Origin: Candidatus Poribacteria bacterium
GTDB taxonomy: Bacteria > Poribacteria > WGA-4E > WGA-3G
DNA length: 64,000 bases
Assembly (NCBI GenBank): GCA_028821605.1
Contig: JAPPFM010000050.1
Coordinates: 62,001 to 126,000 of the forward strand
Direction: 5' to 3'
Part shown: positions 1 through 8,988 of the stretch, in pieces
How the letters are laid out: the number at the start of each line of letters is the position of its first letter
Position numbering within the stretch: the stretch's first letter is position 1
The notes under the pieces: model-generated
Database searches by the model: none
The model's input: only the letters and a program-made list of their open reading frames with translations
Told to the model about the DNA's origin: nothing
Position numbers and translations under genes: made by a program

Positions 1-225
1 TTCATTAGCAAAACTGACACCGCCTGTGAGAGCAACCTTTGTTCGATCACTAATACCGTAGCCAACACTTCCTCCCATCCCGCTCAAATTTTGACTTCTA
101 CCAAAACTAAGTCCAACAGCCACCTCTCCTCTCGATAATCCGTATAAATCTGTCTGAGAATACGCCGTAACAGGACACAGAACGAATAAGAAGACTATGC
201 AAGTCCATCTTTTATTTACTTGCAT
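1..225 (-). CDS. exported protein, N-terminal part (runs off window)
   Basis: The first ~75 codons of a minus-strand gene whose 3' part lies outside the window. It opens with a signal peptide: Lys/Arg, then a hydrophobic stretch ending at a probable signal peptidase I site (VTAYSQ). After it comes Gly/Ser-rich sequence of alternating polarity (VAVGLSFGRS, GGSVGYGIS), which suggests beta-strands of an outer-membrane or periplasmic barrel. Two ATGs lie six bases apart (231 and 225). The GAGGAG ribosome site is about 7 nt from the one at 225, which I chose. The family is not recognised. Confidence 0.6.
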   Translation of the reverse strand, partial: MQVNKRWTCIVFLFVLCPVTAYSQTDLYGLSRGEVAVGLSFGRSQNLSGMGGSVGYGISDRTKVALTGGVSFANE

Positions 226-292
226 TCTCATTCTCCTCTTACGGTGGATTCCACAATTAACTTGAGTTTGAAAATAAAAATTGAAGCGTCTT

Positions 293-525
293 GTAGGTTG
301 GGTTGAACGGAGACCTCCTAAAAAATCGCATACAGCATAGTGTTTTCAGAAGAGCAGAGAAACCTGAAATCACCAAAAACCGAGTGAAACCCAACGCACT
401 ATGATACCCACACCGTTTGGCATGTTGGGTTTCGCTACACCTATCTACTCAAATGGTTCATTGAAGAACGGAACACTGTATATAGCGAAAAGGCACTTGT
501 GATTTTACCGCTCAACCTAACCTAC
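293..525. repeat. 233-bp MITE-like element with inverted ends
   Basis: The ends are 14-nt inverted repeats matching at 13 positions (GTAGGTTGGGTTGA at 293-306, and its complement with one change at 512-525). I see no credible gene inside. The interior carries further copies of the words AACCCAAC and TTGGGTTTCG. A collapsed version of the same ends occurs at 62348-62373. It fills most of the 460 bases between the partial gene and the ATPase gene. A non-autonomous element is inferred; no target duplication was established. Confidence 0.5.
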
Positions 526-685
526 GTCCATACGATCAGCATATTCGATCCAAGAACACCTAATCTGTTACAACGTTTCTGCAATAGATCGTGTTTACGT
601 TAAATGACAATAAACAAAATCTATCAAAGGATTTAGAATGAAAACCTTCATCGCGGCTGGAAACTTATGAGTGAGAAGAAAGTAA

Positions 686-2200
686 TTATAGCGATACCTG
701 CTGTAGAAGTTCGGGATTAGCGAAGGCAGTATGGGGCGCGCCATCAAAAATCAATTCGCCATCTTGTAATAGGAGAACGCGGTGTGCGTATTTCAAGGTG
801 AGTTCTGTGTCGTGCGTTGCGAAAATGAGGGTTTTATCCTCTCGCTGGATCTCATCGCAAAGCTCGTCCATTAACTGATGGAGATGCTGCGCATCCTGTC
901 CTGTGGTGGGTTCATCGAGGAGGAATAGGTCAGGATGCAATGAGAAAGTCGCAGCAACAGCAACCCGCTGACGCTGCCCACGCGATAACGAATAGGGTGC
1001 CTCTGGAGCGAAATTACCCAAGTCAAACTGGGTGAGTGTCGTGTTGACTCGCTCTTCAAGAAACTCTGTAGAGAATTTAAGATTTTTTGGACCGAATGCC
1101 ACCTCATCACGAACGGTTCCCGCCTGCAACAGCAAATCGGGATTCTGAAAAACGATACCAACTTTGCCTGCTAACCGATGGAGTTTCACGCGGCTGGGTG
1201 ATTTTCCATCAACAATCATCTCACCTGCCGATGGGCGCAGCAAGCCAGCAATCAGGTGAATCAAGGTTGTTTTTCCAGAACCGTTCGCGCCCATAATCGC
1301 GACGACTTCTCCACGTGGCACCTCACAAGAAATCGAGCGCACTGCATTTTGATCAGTGTTTGGATAACGGAACTGAAGCTCGTGAATGCTGAGGAGAGGG
1401 GCTTGCGATGCGGTTCCTCGATCGCGCGCAAGAGGTATTTCTACGGATGGGTTCCCGCTTTCTGGTATCTGCACACCTAAACGTTGATATAGGGTAGGGT
1501 TCTGAAACGCCTCCGCTTTCGGTAAATCCGAGCAGAGTCGTCCTTCATCCATCAGCCATACACGGTCACACAGCGGGGCAACCTCTTTCGTCCGGTGGGT
1601 TGCCAAGATGACCGTTATGTCCATCTCTCGATTGAGTCGCGCAACAATATCAAGAATGTCCCGCGTCCCCTTGGGATCAAGGTGGCTTGTTGGCTCGTCT
1701 AAGAGCAAGACGTGCGGTCGCATCGCACAGACAGCAGCAAGCGCAACACGCTGTTTCTGACCACCGGAAAGCGAGGCGATCTCCCGCGACGCAAAATCGG
1801 GCAATCCCACCTGTTCTAAGGCAACAGTGATCCGTCTTTTAATTTCTTCGGGGGAAAAACCGAGGTTTTCAAGCCCAAAAGCGATTTCATCTTCAACCAG
1901 TGTGCAAAAGAGTTGATCGTCGGGATTTTGGAAGAGGAGGGCGACCTGTTGGCAGGTGGTAGCGAGCGATTGTGCTGCGATGGCTTTACCGTTAAGACGA
2001 ACCGACCCTGTGAGTGTTCCTACCGAAGCGTGCGGGATTAAGCCGTTCAATGTCCGCAATAACGTAGACTTACCACACCCTGTTGGACCCGTCAGCAGCA
2101 CAAACGTCCCAGCAGGGACGCGTGTTGTAATACCTTGCAGTGTCGGCGTATCACGACTCGGATAGGTAAAACCGAGATTTTCTATCTCAATGGACACCAT
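686..2200 (-). CDS. fused ECF-type ABC transporter ATPase (two ATPase domains)
   Basis: Two complete ABC ATPase domains lie in one chain. The first has Walker A GPTGCGKST, Q-loop LFQNPDDQLF, signature LSGGQKQR and Walker B LLLDEPTSHLD. The second has GANGSGKTT, VFQNPD, LSRGQRQR and LLLDEPTTGQD, so its signature deviates (Arg for Gly). This is the energising unit of an energy-coupling-factor vitamin/metal importer, with EcfA1 and EcfA2 fused as in YkoD-type proteins. The ATG at 2200, just after the upstream stop, gives the usual N-terminus (MVSIEIENL); a TTG at 2224 is the alternative. No EcfT or S-component gene is visible nearby, so the substrate is unknown. Confidence 0.85.
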   Translation of the reverse strand: MVSIEIENLGFTYPSRDTPTLQGITTRVPAGTFVLLTGPTGCGKSTLLRTLNGLIPHASVGTLTGSVRLNGKAIAAQSLATTCQQVALLFQNPDDQLFCTLVEDEIAFGLENLGFSPEEIKRRITVALEQVGLPDFASREIASLSGGQKQRVALAAVCAMRPHVLLLDEPTSHLDPKGTRDILDIVARLNREMDITVILATHRTKEVAPLCDRVWLMDEGRLCSDLPKAEAFQNPTLYQRLGVQIPESGNPSVEIPLARDRGTASQAPLLSIHELQFRYPNTDQNAVRSISCEVPRGEVVAIMGANGSGKTTLIHLIAGLLRPSAGEMIVDGKSPSRVKLHRLAGKVGIVFQNPDLLLQAGTVRDEVAFGPKNLKFSTEFLEERVNTTLTQFDLGNFAPEAPYSLSRGQRQRVAVAATFSLHPDLFLLDEPTTGQDAQHLHQLMDELCDEIQREDKTLIFATHDTELTLKYAHRVLLLQDGELIFDGAPHTAFANPELLQQVSL

Positions 2201-2207
2201 GGTTTGA

Positions 2208-4190
2208 TTAACTAAGCCCTTCAATCTGTACAGGAACAGAACCGAAGAGTTGTTCTAAATGCCGTTTGACAGAGTCATGGAAAGCGTCAAAGGTTTCCTG
2301 GGCGTTTTGCTTGAAATCGTCGTGAAGTTGTTCGTGTTGGGCACGGACACGGGCAAAAAGACTGTGGACATACGCTTGGAGTTCGCCGAGTTTTTCTGTC
2401 TGTGCCTTTGCGAAAGTGCTGACAGCTTCTTTGAAAGCATTGAGCTCCGCGTCAAGGTATTCCTTGAACATGGATTTCTGGAAACCGGCAAGCGCACTGT
2501 GTGCAGCGTATCGAAAATCCTCGTGAATTGAGTCGTATTCCTTCCTCACACGTGTAAAGAGTTTCCGCGAATAGTTCTGAATTTCATTCATACGATTCCC
2601 TTGTGCGTGAGCGAATTGCGAAACCTCTTCCTTAAACGTGTCCATTTCGTGATCCAAGAAATTCCTGAAATCCTCAACAGCAATAGTGTTACGCGTCGTC
2701 TTCTCCAAATGGTAGCCCATGACTGCCAACCGGACCGCTTCAGGGAACATATTCGGATAGTCTTTGAGTGTCTTCACTAAAAACCGTGCGTACTCCAAAC
2801 CCTGTCTGGAGAAAAGTTGTTTCTGGATCGAACGGATAAACGCGTGTAACTCCTCTTTCCGAATGGATCTCACATTGTGTGAAGTCTGAGGCATGTGCTC
2901 AAGTAGGGTTAAACACCGAGCGAAGTAGTTCTTGAGAGTGGGATCATAGAGCGTAGAAACAACCCGCCGATACTCAGAAAGGAGTTCCTCGCGCGGCATT
3001 TCCGGCACGAAATTGAGGCTCATGTCGGTGTTATTTCCGCTGGATTCCACAAGCAACCGATCTTCCTGTTTCAACCGGTGCCAGAGGTCTGTTTCTTTCA
3101 AAGCAGTGAGCAAGCCAGCCATTGCCATCGGTATACCGGCTTCCTGAATAAAATTGATGTGCGAATCAAACTCGGTATCGCCATCAAGTCCGATAATAAA
3201 CCCGCCTGTGACCTCCATTCCTCTGCTTTGTATTTTCCTGATAGCACGCAAGAGATAGCTACCGGCTTCCTCCTCTTTGCTGGTATTCTGTCCTTTGGAG
3301 GTGCTGAGGAGTGCTTCATCATTCGGACTCTCGATGCCGAGGAATACCATGTTAAACCCAGCGTCGCTCATTGCGTCAAGCATTTCAGGAATTTCGACGA
3401 GGTTTACACTCGCTTCGGTATAGAGCGAAAAGGGGAATTGGCGTTCTTCTTGCCACTTTTTGACAGCCGGAAGCAAGCGCATCGCGTCGCGCTTGTTGCC
3501 GATAAAATTATCGTCAACAACAAACATTGCGCCATCCCAACCGAGTTTATAGAGCAGTTCAAACTCGGCAAGCATCTGCTCATTGCTCTTCGTCCGCGGG
3601 ACACGCCCGAACAGCTTGGTAATATCGCAAAACTCGCAATTGAAAGGACATCCACGCGAAAACTGGAGTGCCATCGACCCATACGCGTTGATATCAATGA
3701 GATCATAACGAGGTGGGGGTGTCTTCGTGATATCCGGTTTACGGGTCTCGCGGTAAATCTCTTTTGCGCTGCCGCTCTCAAAATCGGTTAGGAAGTCTTC
3801 AAAGATTTCCTCAACTTCACCAAAGAGGAAATGGTCAATCGTGGCATCAGTCTCCTCTTTGATATTGTCATAGTAGGAGGTGGGATGTGGTCCGCCAGCA
3901 ATTATCGGCACGCCTGCCTGATTACAACGTTCTGCCACTTCATAGAGCGAGTCCTTTTGAACAATCATTGTCGAGGTTAGCACAACATCTGCCCACTGAA
4001 GATGCGCATCTGTCAGCGGTTCAATGTTCATATCAACGACCTTTAAGGCATAATTATCAGGAAACATTCCAGCTATAGTCAATAATCCAAGCGGGGGCAT
4101 TGATGATCTCTTACCAAGAAATTCTAAGGCGTATTTAAAGCCCCAATAAGATGGCGGGAACTTCGGATAAACAAATAAAGCATTTGGCAT
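2208..4190 (-). CDS. B12-binding-domain radical SAM protein (DUF4070 type) with duplicated helical tail
   Basis: Residues ~1-150 form a cobalamin-binding-like fold. The radical SAM cluster motif follows as CPFNCEFC (Cys181, 185, 188), so the enzyme should bind a 4Fe-4S cluster and cleave S-adenosylmethionine. Residues ~350-500 resemble the DUF4070 region of this class. The last ~135 residues are unusual: two tandem copies of a ~65-residue amphipathic helical unit (FKEEVSQFAHAQ / FKEAVSTFAKAQ; LFTRVRKEYDSIHEDF / LFARVRAQHEQLHDDF). Substrate unknown; HpnP-like methylation is possible only by family resemblance. It is probably co-transcribed with the downstream ATPase. Confidence 0.85.
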   Translation of the reverse strand: MPNALFVYPKFPPSYWGFKYALEFLGKRSSMPPLGLLTIAGMFPDNYALKVVDMNIEPLTDAHLQWADVVLTSTMIVQKDSLYEVAERCNQAGVPIIAGGPHPTSYYDNIKEETDATIDHFLFGEVEEIFEDFLTDFESGSAKEIYRETRKPDITKTPPPRYDLIDINAYGSMALQFSRGCPFNCEFCDITKLFGRVPRTKSNEQMLAEFELLYKLGWDGAMFVVDDNFIGNKRDAMRLLPAVKKWQEERQFPFSLYTEASVNLVEIPEMLDAMSDAGFNMVFLGIESPNDEALLSTSKGQNTSKEEEAGSYLLRAIRKIQSRGMEVTGGFIIGLDGDTEFDSHINFIQEAGIPMAMAGLLTALKETDLWHRLKQEDRLLVESSGNNTDMSLNFVPEMPREELLSEYRRVVSTLYDPTLKNYFARCLTLLEHMPQTSHNVRSIRKEELHAFIRSIQKQLFSRQGLEYARFLVKTLKDYPNMFPEAVRLAVMGYHLEKTTRNTIAVEDFRNFLDHEMDTFKEEVSQFAHAQGNRMNEIQNYSRKLFTRVRKEYDSIHEDFRYAAHSALAGFQKSMFKEYLDAELNAFKEAVSTFAKAQTEKLGELQAYVHSLFARVRAQHEQLHDDFKQNAQETFDAFHDSVKRHLEQLFGSVPVQIEGLS

Positions 4191-4284
4191 AATATATCCC
4201 TGTCTCCTTGCAGGCGTAACTTTAATGATTGTGGTACGTGTTGAAATCTTTATGAAAAAATTATAAATTTAACGCTTGTTTAAT

Positions 4285-4313
4285 ATAATACCATATTTAC
4301 AGAATTTTATCAA
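4285..4313 (-). promoter_or_regulatory. sigma70-type promoter for the radical SAM gene
   Basis: On the minus strand TTGATA (4313-4308) and TATTAT (4290-4285) are separated by 17 bp, in the AT-rich divergent spacer. Transcription would begin near 4278 and leave an ~88-nt leader. The rest of the 4191-4556 gap holds only the opposing promoter and AT-rich sequence. Confidence 0.5.
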
Positions 4314-4487
4314 ATTTTTTCTTCTTCACGAGGAACATATCGTTTAAGATCACCATTCAAACATTAATTTTACGGAACTCCTCCATCAGAGGCATATAGT
4401 GCCAATCCGCTGATAAGGGAGATTTAAAGGGTTAACGATCAAAGGTGTATAAGTAATACAAAACTATTACCTACACGAACGGATCGT

Positions 4488-4517
4488 TTGCTTTTAACGC
4501 ATCGCACATGTTAAAAT
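4488..4517 (+). promoter_or_regulatory. possible promoter for the outer-membrane insertase gene
   Basis: TTGCTT (4488-4493) and TAAAAT (4512-4517) are 18 bp apart, about 40 bp upstream of the start codon at 4557. The match is moderate. Confidence 0.35.
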
Positions 4518-4556
4518 ACTTATTTGGTACAGATGCAAGTTTATCGGAGACAATAG

Positions 4557-6479
4557 ATGCCTAACCTTCCACTCCCACGAATCACATTACTTTTTATCTC
4601 CCTACTCCTCTGTTTAACAAGTATATCCCAAATGCTGTCCGGTGCTGAAATCACAGAACAAGACATTACCTCAGAAACGACAACACCTGATAACGAAGGA
4701 GCGGATAAGACAGAGCAGCGTTACCGCATTCATCAACTCCGTTTTAATGGAAACAAACATTTAAACCAGAAAAAGTTGATAAATCTATTCGGATGGGAGG
4801 AAGAAAAAGCCTACACTCGTTTGGAAATTATAGACGGATTTGAACGCATTGTCACGGCATATCGGGAAGCAGGTTTTGTGTTCGCAGAAACGTCTTCTGG
4901 GGTCACGCCGATTTCTGGAATCGGGCAGCTCGACAACGAAACTCATGTATCCATCACTGCAGAAATTGTCGAAGGCAAACAGATCCGCACGGGTACACTT
5001 ACATTCACAGGAAATCAACACTTTTCGGAGACCGAAATTCGTGATGAACTCGGTTTAAGACAGGGGAAACTTTTTACACAGGTCGCATTGGAACGTGGCA
5101 TTGAACGTCTTCAAACCCTTTACAGCGAACACGGATACCCGAAAGTTGAGATTGCTCCTCAAGACTTCCAATTCTCATCAAAAATGGGTACCGTTGACTT
5201 CAAATTGAATATCCGTGAAGGAGCGCAGATGAAGATTGGCGAGGTCAAAGTCAGCGGACTCGAAAAAACAAAGAGCAGGGTAGTCCTTCGGGAAATCCGA
5301 GTGAAACCGGACCAGAATTTCGACCAGCGCGATATCGACACGAGCTATCGTCGTCTACGAAATTTAGGGTATTTCTATCAAGTCAATCCGAATGTATTGG
5401 AAGCGGGTGATACAGAAGACAGGATTAATTTCCATGCGCGGGTAACCGAAGCAAAGACAGGACAGTTGAGCGGTGTCATCGGATACGCACCGCCAGACTC
5501 AGATGCTGACGCTGCACCACAACTTACCGGTGTCTTTGAAGCCCGCGAAACCAACTTGCTCGGGACAGGGAGACAGTTTAACTTCTATTGGAAGTCCGGT
5601 CTGCTCAAGATTCTGCGACTCGGTTATGCAGAACCGTGGATATTCGGTAAACCTTTAACAATCGGTATAGAATATGGACAACTCAAAGAGCAGCGTACAA
5701 ATAGGGAACAATTTACCGCCGAAACAGTCTCCGAAGAGCGGTCGAGTAACTTAAGCGCAACGACGAACTTCGGACGCGTCTTTGAAGGAACCATGACATT
5801 AGGGTATAAACGGATTAACGTGCCAGATTCCGCCCCTCTGCCTCCGACAACAGTCCCCCCACTCGATATCCAGTCCCAGACATCACTCTTTCCTGAACCA
5901 AGTCCTACCACATTAACCGAAACAGACGCGTATAGTGGGACGAAGTATAGCCTCACACTTCGGTTGACACGGGATACCCGCGACTATTTCCTGAATCCAA
6001 CACGTGGACGACGGGACAGCATCGCCTTTGAAGTGTCACGGAGCGATTTTCGGCTTCGGAAGGCGTGGCTTTCCCTGCAGCAATATTTCCCAACATGGAG
6101 GAAACAGACGATTGCCGTTGAACTCCACGGTGCTGCGGCGTGGGGGGTCAACATTCCTCCAACTGAATTTTTCTACCTCGGCGGCGCGACCACGTTACGC
6201 GGGTATGACGAAGATTGGTTCTCTGGCCCGCGGCGTGTATACACGAACCTTGAATATCGATTCCTCGTCGGACCTGATTCACAGATTTTTGTCTTCACAG
6301 ATTTAGGTTCCATCACTTTGATTGAAAAACCGTCTGTCTTCGACAAACTCCGAGTCGGCTACGGATTTGGGGCGCGACTTGAATCAAGAGGCGGCATCTT
6401 ACGCATCAATTATGGTCTCGCCGCAGGAGATTCTCTGCTACGAGGAAAAATCCATGTTAACCTCGGTGCAGCGTTTTAA
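4557..6479 (+). CDS. BamA/TamA-family outer-membrane protein insertase, three POTRA domains
   Basis: A signal peptide covers residues 1-30. Three POTRA-like units follow at ~54-136, 137-215 and 216-292; each starts with a segment such as LRFNGNKHL, LTFTGNQHF or VKVSGLEKT. A D15/Omp85 beta-barrel occupies ~300-640. The diagnostic barrel motif reads LRGYDEDW, and the chain ends in a Phe after alternating hydrophobic residues, as expected for a last barrel strand. BamA usually has five POTRA domains and TamA three, so this 640-residue protein is closer to TamA in layout; a shortened BamA cannot be excluded. GGAGA lies 7 nt before the ATG. Confidence 0.88.
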   Translation: MPNLPLPRITLLFISLLLCLTSISQMLSGAEITEQDITSETTTPDNEGADKTEQRYRIHQLRFNGNKHLNQKKLINLFGWEEEKAYTRLEIIDGFERIVTAYREAGFVFAETSSGVTPISGIGQLDNETHVSITAEIVEGKQIRTGTLTFTGNQHFSETEIRDELGLRQGKLFTQVALERGIERLQTLYSEHGYPKVEIAPQDFQFSSKMGTVDFKLNIREGAQMKIGEVKVSGLEKTKSRVVLREIRVKPDQNFDQRDIDTSYRRLRNLGYFYQVNPNVLEAGDTEDRINFHARVTEAKTGQLSGVIGYAPPDSDADAAPQLTGVFEARETNLLGTGRQFNFYWKSGLLKILRLGYAEPWIFGKPLTIGIEYGQLKEQRTNREQFTAETVSEERSSNLSATTNFGRVFEGTMTLGYKRINVPDSAPLPPTTVPPLDIQSQTSLFPEPSPTTLTETDAYSGTKYSLTLRLTRDTRDYFLNPTRGRRDSIAFEVSRSDFRLRKAWLSLQQYFPTWRKQTIAVELHGAAAWGVNIPPTEFFYLGGATTLRGYDEDWFSGPRRVYTNLEYRFLVGPDSQIFVFTDLGSITLIEKPSVFDKLRVGYGFGARLESRGGILRINYGLAAGDSLLRGKIHVNLGAAF

Positions 6480-6493
6480 CTGTTTCCTCCCCT

Positions 6494-6588
6494 GTAGGAG
6501 GGATTTCCGAATCCCGACCTTCTCCCCGTAGGAGCGATCTCCCGATCGCGACTCTATTCCTATGTAGGTGAGGTTCCCTAACCTCACC
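6494..6588. repeat. three 25-nt hairpin units with covarying stems
   Basis: Three units (6494-6518, 6528-6552, 6564-6588) share a GTAGG head and a loop of Cs. Each has a different perfect 6-bp stem: GGGATT/AATCCC, GCGATC/GATCGC and GAGGTT/AACCTC. Sequence changes on one arm are matched on the other. They lie just after the insertase gene and before the PEPCK promoter. Related units occur at 34059-34132. Confidence 0.7.
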
Positions 6589-6646
6589 AATCATGAGGTC
6601 CAAGCAATTCTGAAATCTATTACAAATCGCCCTACCCTTTTAAAAT

Positions 6647-6675
6647 TTGCCAAGTGGCGAAATATGTTATAAAAT
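6647..6675 (+). promoter_or_regulatory. promoter for PEP carboxykinase gene
   Basis: TTGCCA (6647-6652), a 17-bp spacer and TAAAAT (6670-6675). The start codon at 6724 follows after a short leader with a GGAGG ribosome site. Confidence 0.5.
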
Positions 6676-6723
6676 ATATAGGAGCAGTAATAAACGTAAT
6701 TTAACTAACAATTGGAGGTTTAA

Positions 6724-8517
6724 ATGACCAAAAACAAGAAATTACAGAATTGGGTCGAAGAAGCAGCTGCGCTTTGCCAACCCGATTCTATTTACTGGTG
6801 TGACGGTTCTCAGGAAGAAAACGATCGACTCTGTGAAGAATTAGTCCAGAACGGGACCTTTGTCCGGTTAGATCCAGAGAAACGCCCAGGCAGTTATCTC
6901 GCGCGTTCAAGCCCTGCCGATGTCGCACGCGTTGAAGACAGAACATTTATTTGTGCGAAAACACCCCTTGAAGCAGGACCAACAAACAACTGGCACGATC
7001 CTGATGAGATGAAAGCAACCCTCAAAGGACTTTTCAAGGGTTGTATGAAAGGCAGAACGATGTACGTTGTGCCGTTCAGCATGGGACCACTCGGTTCACC
7101 TATCTCACACATCGGTGTTGAAATCAGCGATTCACCCTATGTCGTTGTCAACATGCGGATTATGACACGCATGGGAAGCGCGGTATTGGATATCTTAGGT
7201 GAAGATGGCGACTTTGTGCCGTGTCTACACTCCGTTGGAATGCCACTTGAATCTGGACAAGATGATGTCGTTTGGCCCTGCGATCCAGATAACAAATACA
7301 TCGTTCACTTTCCTGAAGAACGTTCCATCTGGTCCTACGGTAGCGGCTATGGTGGGAACGCACTGCTTGGAAAAAAATGCTATGCCCTCCGGATCGCTTC
7401 CATTATGGCGAAAAACGACGGATGGATGGCAGAACACATGCTCATTTTGGGTTTAACGAGTCCCGAAGGCGAGAAAACCTATATCGCCGCAGCGTTCCCA
7501 AGTGCCTGTGGTAAGACGAACCTCGCGATGCTAACACCAACAATACCCGGTTGGGAAGCAGAAACCATCGGCGACGACATCGCATGGATGAAGTTCGGTG
7601 AAGACGGACGACTCTACGCAATTAACCCAGAAGCAGGCTTCTTCGGTGTGGCACCCGGCACATCAATGGACACCAACCCGAACGCCATGCACACGCTTGC
7701 CTCAAACTCGATCTTCACAAACGCCGCCCTCACAGAAGACGGCGATGTCTGGTGGGAAGAGATGAGCGAAGACCCACCCGAAACAGCCACAAGTTGGCTC
7801 GGCGAAGAGTGGCATCCCGGTGACGAGAAAACAGCTGCACACCCAAATTCACGCTATACAACCCCAGCCGCACAATGTCCAATCATCGACCCGAACTGGG
7901 AGAACCCGAACGGTGTCCCAATCTCGGCGATTCTCTTCGGTGGACGACGTGCCAACACAGTTCCACTCGTGTTTGAAGCCTTTGATTGGCAACACGGCAC
8001 CTTTATCGGTTCCATTGCCTCCTCCGAACGCACGGCAGCCGCCGCTGGCACCGTTGGTGAACTACGACGTGACCCGATGGCGATGCTCCCGTTCTGTGGT
8101 TATAACATGGGCGACTACTTCACACACTGGTTGGAAATGGGTGAAAATACCGATGCCAGCAAACTCCCGAAGATTTTCTACGTCAACTGGTTCCGTAAGG
8201 ATGCCGACGGCGGATGGCTCTGGCCCGGCTTCGGCGAAAACAGTCGTGTGTTGAAATGGATTGTGGAACGCGTTTCTGGAAAAAGTGAAGCGGTCGAAAC
8301 CCCCATCGGTTATCTACCAGCATCCGGTGCAATTGATACCAGTGGATTGGACGTAACGGACGATCAGATGGAAGAACTCCTGAATGTGGATGTCGAAGAA
8401 TGGCTCAACGAGATTGATTCCATTCGAGAACATTACGCACGCTTTGAGGAAACACTTCCCGAAGCGTTATCCGATGAATTAGCAGCATTAGAAACCCGTT
8501 TGCGTGAGAAGCAATAG
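6724..8517 (+). CDS. pckG: phosphoenolpyruvate carboxykinase (GTP)
   Basis: It converts oxaloacetate and GTP to phosphoenolpyruvate, CO2 and GDP in the cytoplasm, the first committed step of gluconeogenesis. The 597 residues match the usual length. The GTP-specific P-loop is present (FPSACGKTN). So are the active-site segment [11 protein letters not shown], the metal-binding GDDIAWMKF followed by [15 protein letters not shown], and the guanine-binding region [12 protein letters not shown]. The ATP-type enzyme (PckA) has a different P-loop and is excluded. An ATG with a clear GGAGG site fixes the start. It appears monocistronic with its own promoter and a hairpin downstream. Confidence 0.97.
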   Translation: MTKNKKLQNWVEEAAALCQPDSIYWCDGSQEENDRLCEELVQNGTFVRLDPEKRPGSYLARSSPADVARVEDRTFICAKTPLEAGPTNNWHDPDEMKATLKGLFKGCMKGRTMYVVPFSMGPLGSPISHIGVEISDSPYVVVNMRIMTRMGSAVLDILGEDGDFVPCLHSVGMPLESGQDDVVWPCDPDNKYIVHFPEERSIWSYGSGYGGNALLGKKCYALRIASIMAKNDGWMAEHMLILGLTSPEGEKTYIAAAFPSACGKTNLAMLTPTIPGWEAETIGDDIAWMKFGEDGRLYAINPEAGFFGVAPGTSMDTNPNAMHTLASNSIFTNAALTEDGDVWWEEMSEDPPETATSWLGEEWHPGDEKTAAHPNSRYTTPAAQCPIIDPNWENPNGVPISAILFGGRRANTVPLVFEAFDWQHGTFIGSIASSERTAAAAGTVGELRRDPMAMLPFCGYNMGDYFTHWLEMGENTDASKLPKIFYVNWFRKDADGGWLWPGFGENSRVLKWIVERVSGKSEAVETPIGYLPASGAIDTSGLDVTDDQMEELLNVDVEEWLNEIDSIREHYARFEETLPEALSDELAALETRLREKQ

Positions 8518-8529
8518 AGTAGCGTAACA

Positions 8530-8572
8530 CGTGTTGTAGAGCTGGGCCATCCTACCTCAGCCCTGCAACACG
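8530..8572 (+). terminator. hairpin after pckG
   Basis: Arms 8530-8544 and 8558-8572 pair over 15 positions, allowing two G-T wobbles, around a 13-nt loop. It lies 12 nt after the pckG stop codon. The following T-run is weak (ATACGTTT), so intrinsic termination is plausible but not certain. Confidence 0.45.
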
Positions 8573-8697
8573 AATACGTTTGCTAAGCGGAACAAAAGCA
8601 GCAAGCCTTCATCTATTTGCTGTTGTTGAAACCACATCGCCATCCAGCAGACGAACACGAAGAGTTGATAGCGGAATTCACAAAGGATGGAATAATT

Positions 8698-8847
8698 ATG
8701 ACCCAACTTCTCGAGAAAGTGCTTACCGAGGTTTATAAATTGCCACCAGAAAAACAGGACATTATTGCTGCTGTGATTCTTGAAGAACTCGAAGATGAAC
8801 GGCTATAGGATAAGGCTTTTGCGGAATCAGAAGATAAGATCGCCTAA
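8698..8847 (+). pseudogene. small antitoxin-like gene cut by a nonsense codon
   Basis: An ATG at 8698 with an AAGGATGG ribosome site opens 36 codons rich in Leu and Glu (MTQLLEKVLTEVYKLPPEKQ...EELEDERL), ending at TAG 8806-8808. The same frame continues as DKAFAESEDKIA before a second stop at 8845. In small proteins of this type a Trp usually stands between the ER-rich segment and the AFAxSxD segment. TAG is one base from TGG, so a Trp-to-stop change is the simplest reading. No toxin gene is adjacent. Family membership is recalled from similar short cyanobacterial and Poribacteria sequences and is not proven. Confidence 0.4.
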
Positions 8848-8988
8848 CCTGCAGGTAAAACGTAGTATACTTAATACGATTCCAATATTTCGTTAACCGG
8901 TCGCGCGTGTCCCGAAACTTCTCAATACGCACCAAGAATAACTTGATTTGACAAAACGCAATCACCATCCATAGCAAGGAGAATATAA

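Noticed and set aside
686-2200. Complete ECF vitamin importer operon
   Set aside because: Only the fused ATPase is present; no EcfT or substrate-specific membrane gene in the flanks inside the window.
3078-3791. 237-codon open frame on the plus strand
   Set aside because: It lies wholly antisense to the radical SAM gene, whose motifs (CPFNCEFC) are clear, and its translation shows no domain.
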